NCBI GenBank assembly: GCA_002633025.1
Contig: NMRB01000728.1
Coordinates: forward strand, 47,842-111,841
From: Notospermus geniculatus
Lineage: Eukaryota > Nemertea > Pilidiophora > Heteronemertea > Lineidae
DNA length: 64,000 nucleotides
Reading direction: 5' to 3'
The stretch's first letter is position 1; each line of letters opens with the position of its first letter. Under the pieces are notes generated by a model. The model did no database searches, was not told where the DNA came from, and saw only the letters and a program-made list of their open reading frames with translations. Positions 62,299 through 64,000 of this stretch are shown in pieces. The translations under genes and the position numbers were made by a program.

Positions 62299-62425
62299 GG
62301 GTCGTATTCATAAAGCGGTTCTATCGCTGGAACCGTCTTAGGCCCGTTCCAAGTAACGTCAACCACAGTACTTGGAACCGGCCTAAGACGGTTCTAACAA
62401 TAGAACCGCTTCATGAATACGACCC
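62299..62425. mobile_element. 127-bp palindromic MITE (GGGTCGTATTCATAAA type)
   Basis: GGGTCGTATTCATAAAGCGG plus TTCTA and its reverse complement ending at 62425. An inner palindrome contains CTTAGGCCCGTTCCAAGTA / TACTTGGAACCGGCCTAAG. Confidence 0.85.
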
Positions 62426-62429
62426 TGAA

Positions 62430-64000
62430 GGTCTAATTTCATGCGCTAAAAGGCGCTCTTGCAGCAGGCGATATTTGTGGTACTAATCATCTACTGAAAT
62501 ACATTACGACATGGAAATGAAGTCCAATTTTGTATTTCCTACTTCGAGTTTCGTCAGATTTGCGAAAAACCCTGTTGTTGCTCTTCTTCGCACACTGGGC
62601 AATGACTTTTCCCCGTGTGCAATGAAAACGTTGCTGCAATCAGCAAGAAATAATGCCTCGTGTGCGGCGGGGTTTACATCGGAGACTTAAGCCCGCATTA
62701 CGCGAGACAACTTTTCTTGCTACCATCATTTTTTCATACGGCCAGTGCATGAAAACTACGCTATTACAATGAATAGAACACCCATCGAAATCTTATGCAA
62801 TATTCTGTAGATCATCGCCATGTAAACTGCAGGAAGAAATCCTCATCAATGCGTGTACATTGTATGTCCGAAGTTGGTTTGAAGTTGAAGTTTTACTGAT
62901 AGGGGCCCTTTTTTCCCAACAGACTGGTCTTGACATGGAAGAGCACTGGATCTCTGGTTTTGTCGCCAATGAGGTAACGTTATACCATCAGATATACGAA
63001 TTTTCGCCACTTTTTGGTGATAATCTCTTATAAATCAGTGTTTTCTTAATGTCGAGTGCCGAGTGCCGCTATAGATCGTTTTTTGATGTCACAACTGCAC
63101 CGTGTTGCACAGCAGCCATGACGTCATGTCGTCGTTTTGACGCATGCGTACATGCTGGTTGGCAAAACGCTTCTCGATCTAACACATTTTCCGTATATTG
63201 AAAATTAGACTAATTCCCATTCCCGTCTTTGGCGCTTCACTGTACAAGGTCCCATTTTGATGAAATTCGGTGAATGCGTTTCAAGTATTCGATATTTTCT
63301 AAGTATTATGGATTTACTTCCGTCAGAAAACGTGGCAAAAGCTACACAGGAATTGGCGATACCTAACTTGTAGGTTGTGCCAACCAGCTCCTGCGCATGT
63401 GTCGACGGACTATAGTCTGTTTAAGTCATCCGGGGCCATATTCATAAAACGCTTCTAAGCCTAGTTGACAACTAAATTGGCCTGTAGTTGGCTACTNTCT
63501 TCCATAAACCCTCTCATTCCGTCTGTTTCGTGCATTTTCTTAAGCAGGGTCTTTTCCATTCGTTAATACTCTTCCTTTTTACATCATTTGCAGCGCCGCC
63601 TTGCGTCATGTAGATTCTTCATTACCTTGCATTGTTCTTCATCATTCTGAATGCTAGGGTGATATAAAATCTGTTCAGTTATTCTCGTAAAACCTAGTCG
63701 GCCTACGGCCATATTTTGCTGATGCACTCACTATTTTCCCGAGATCTTCCCGGCAAAAGTTTTCAAGAGCTAGGCAAGAGCAGCTAGGAATGGACTGCGA
63801 TATCCGTATGTCGTGAATTAGGTCATTTCGATAAGGAGTGTACCCCAGAACGCTCCACCAAGGCACACTGGGAGTTCTTCGTAATCTACCGATATAAATG
63901 TCCCGTTCTCGTGAAATGTGGATGAGGAACATGTCCGTTGATCTGATTGGTTAAATAAACGACAGTCGATGAGTATTCTGTATATTGTTATTGTCTATCT
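62430..64000. other. No supported gene; truncated palindromic MITE at 63432
   Basis: GGGGCCATATTCATAAAACG at 63432 is a left end of the same type as 62299. It is followed by an N at 63497, with no right end. A short frame at 63675-63932 (minus) has no recognised domain. Confidence 0.4.

Overview
The window looks like repeat-saturated nuclear DNA from a marine invertebrate. The evidence is the element set (DIRS-type tyrosine-recombinase retrotransposon, BEL/Pao, Penelope-like, CR1/L2-like LINE fragments, MULE, Tc1/mariner, many short inverted-repeat elements), the lack of bacterial-style operons, low coding density, and frequent TAGGCCTA-type words. I cannot fix the phylum from sequence alone; echinoderm, hemichordate, cephalochordate or a lophotrochozoan are all possible. 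Three or four stretches may be host-derived: a protein with duplicated CxxC...YHxxC modules running off the left edge (up to 1071, minus), a 351-codon single-exon ORF of unknown function (13363-14418), and two halves of a rhodopsin-family peptide-type GPCR (21666-21999 and 24056-24385, minus) separated by about 2 kb of mobile DNA.

Layout. 0-13 kb: the zinc-module ORF, a three-copy 270-290 bp tandem repeat, GC-rich dispersed repeats, several foldback elements, a mariner remnant, and a large foldback whose arms are arrays of a ~20 bp unit (11390-12833). 13-18 kb: the 351-aa ORF, a Harbinger-like MITE, a TTAA-flanked MITE and a LINE C-terminal fragment. 19.7-21.1 kb: three abutting MITEs. 21.6-24.4 kb: the split GPCR with nested foldbacks. 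25.3-33.2 kb: two Penelope-like copies in inverted orientation; the second carries an internal inversion and a 1.8-kb TIR element with a clean empty site in the first copy. 33.3-38.9 kb: a long CAG-ended TIR element carrying a nest of Harbinger-like MITEs, then more TIR elements and a telomere-like/tRNA-like insert. 40-45 kb: a decayed MULE transposase and its upstream acidic ORFs. 49.0-57.6 kb: a DIRS element (minus) joined to a BEL gag-pol fragment (plus), with 89-bp direct copies of the DIRS terminus on both sides of the BEL piece. 57.6-64 kb: tandem repeats and foldbacks, with no gene that I can support.

How the parts relate. Most open frames belong to selfish elements and most are broken by one or two lesions, so they are fairly young. 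DIRS gag has one frameshift and its pol one nonsense codon, while its recombinase is intact. BEL has one nonsense codon and lacks the rest of RNase H and integrase. The short inverted-repeat elements share a design: AT-rich 3-bp targets (TAA/TTA) and ends of the type RGGS(N)6CACAC. This fits non-autonomous PIF/Harbinger elements and recurs in at least six unrelated sequence families. The most unusual structures are the DIRS-BEL composite, the perfect 87-bp palindrome with outward splice-donor consensus at the DIRS 3' end, and the Penelope inverted pair.
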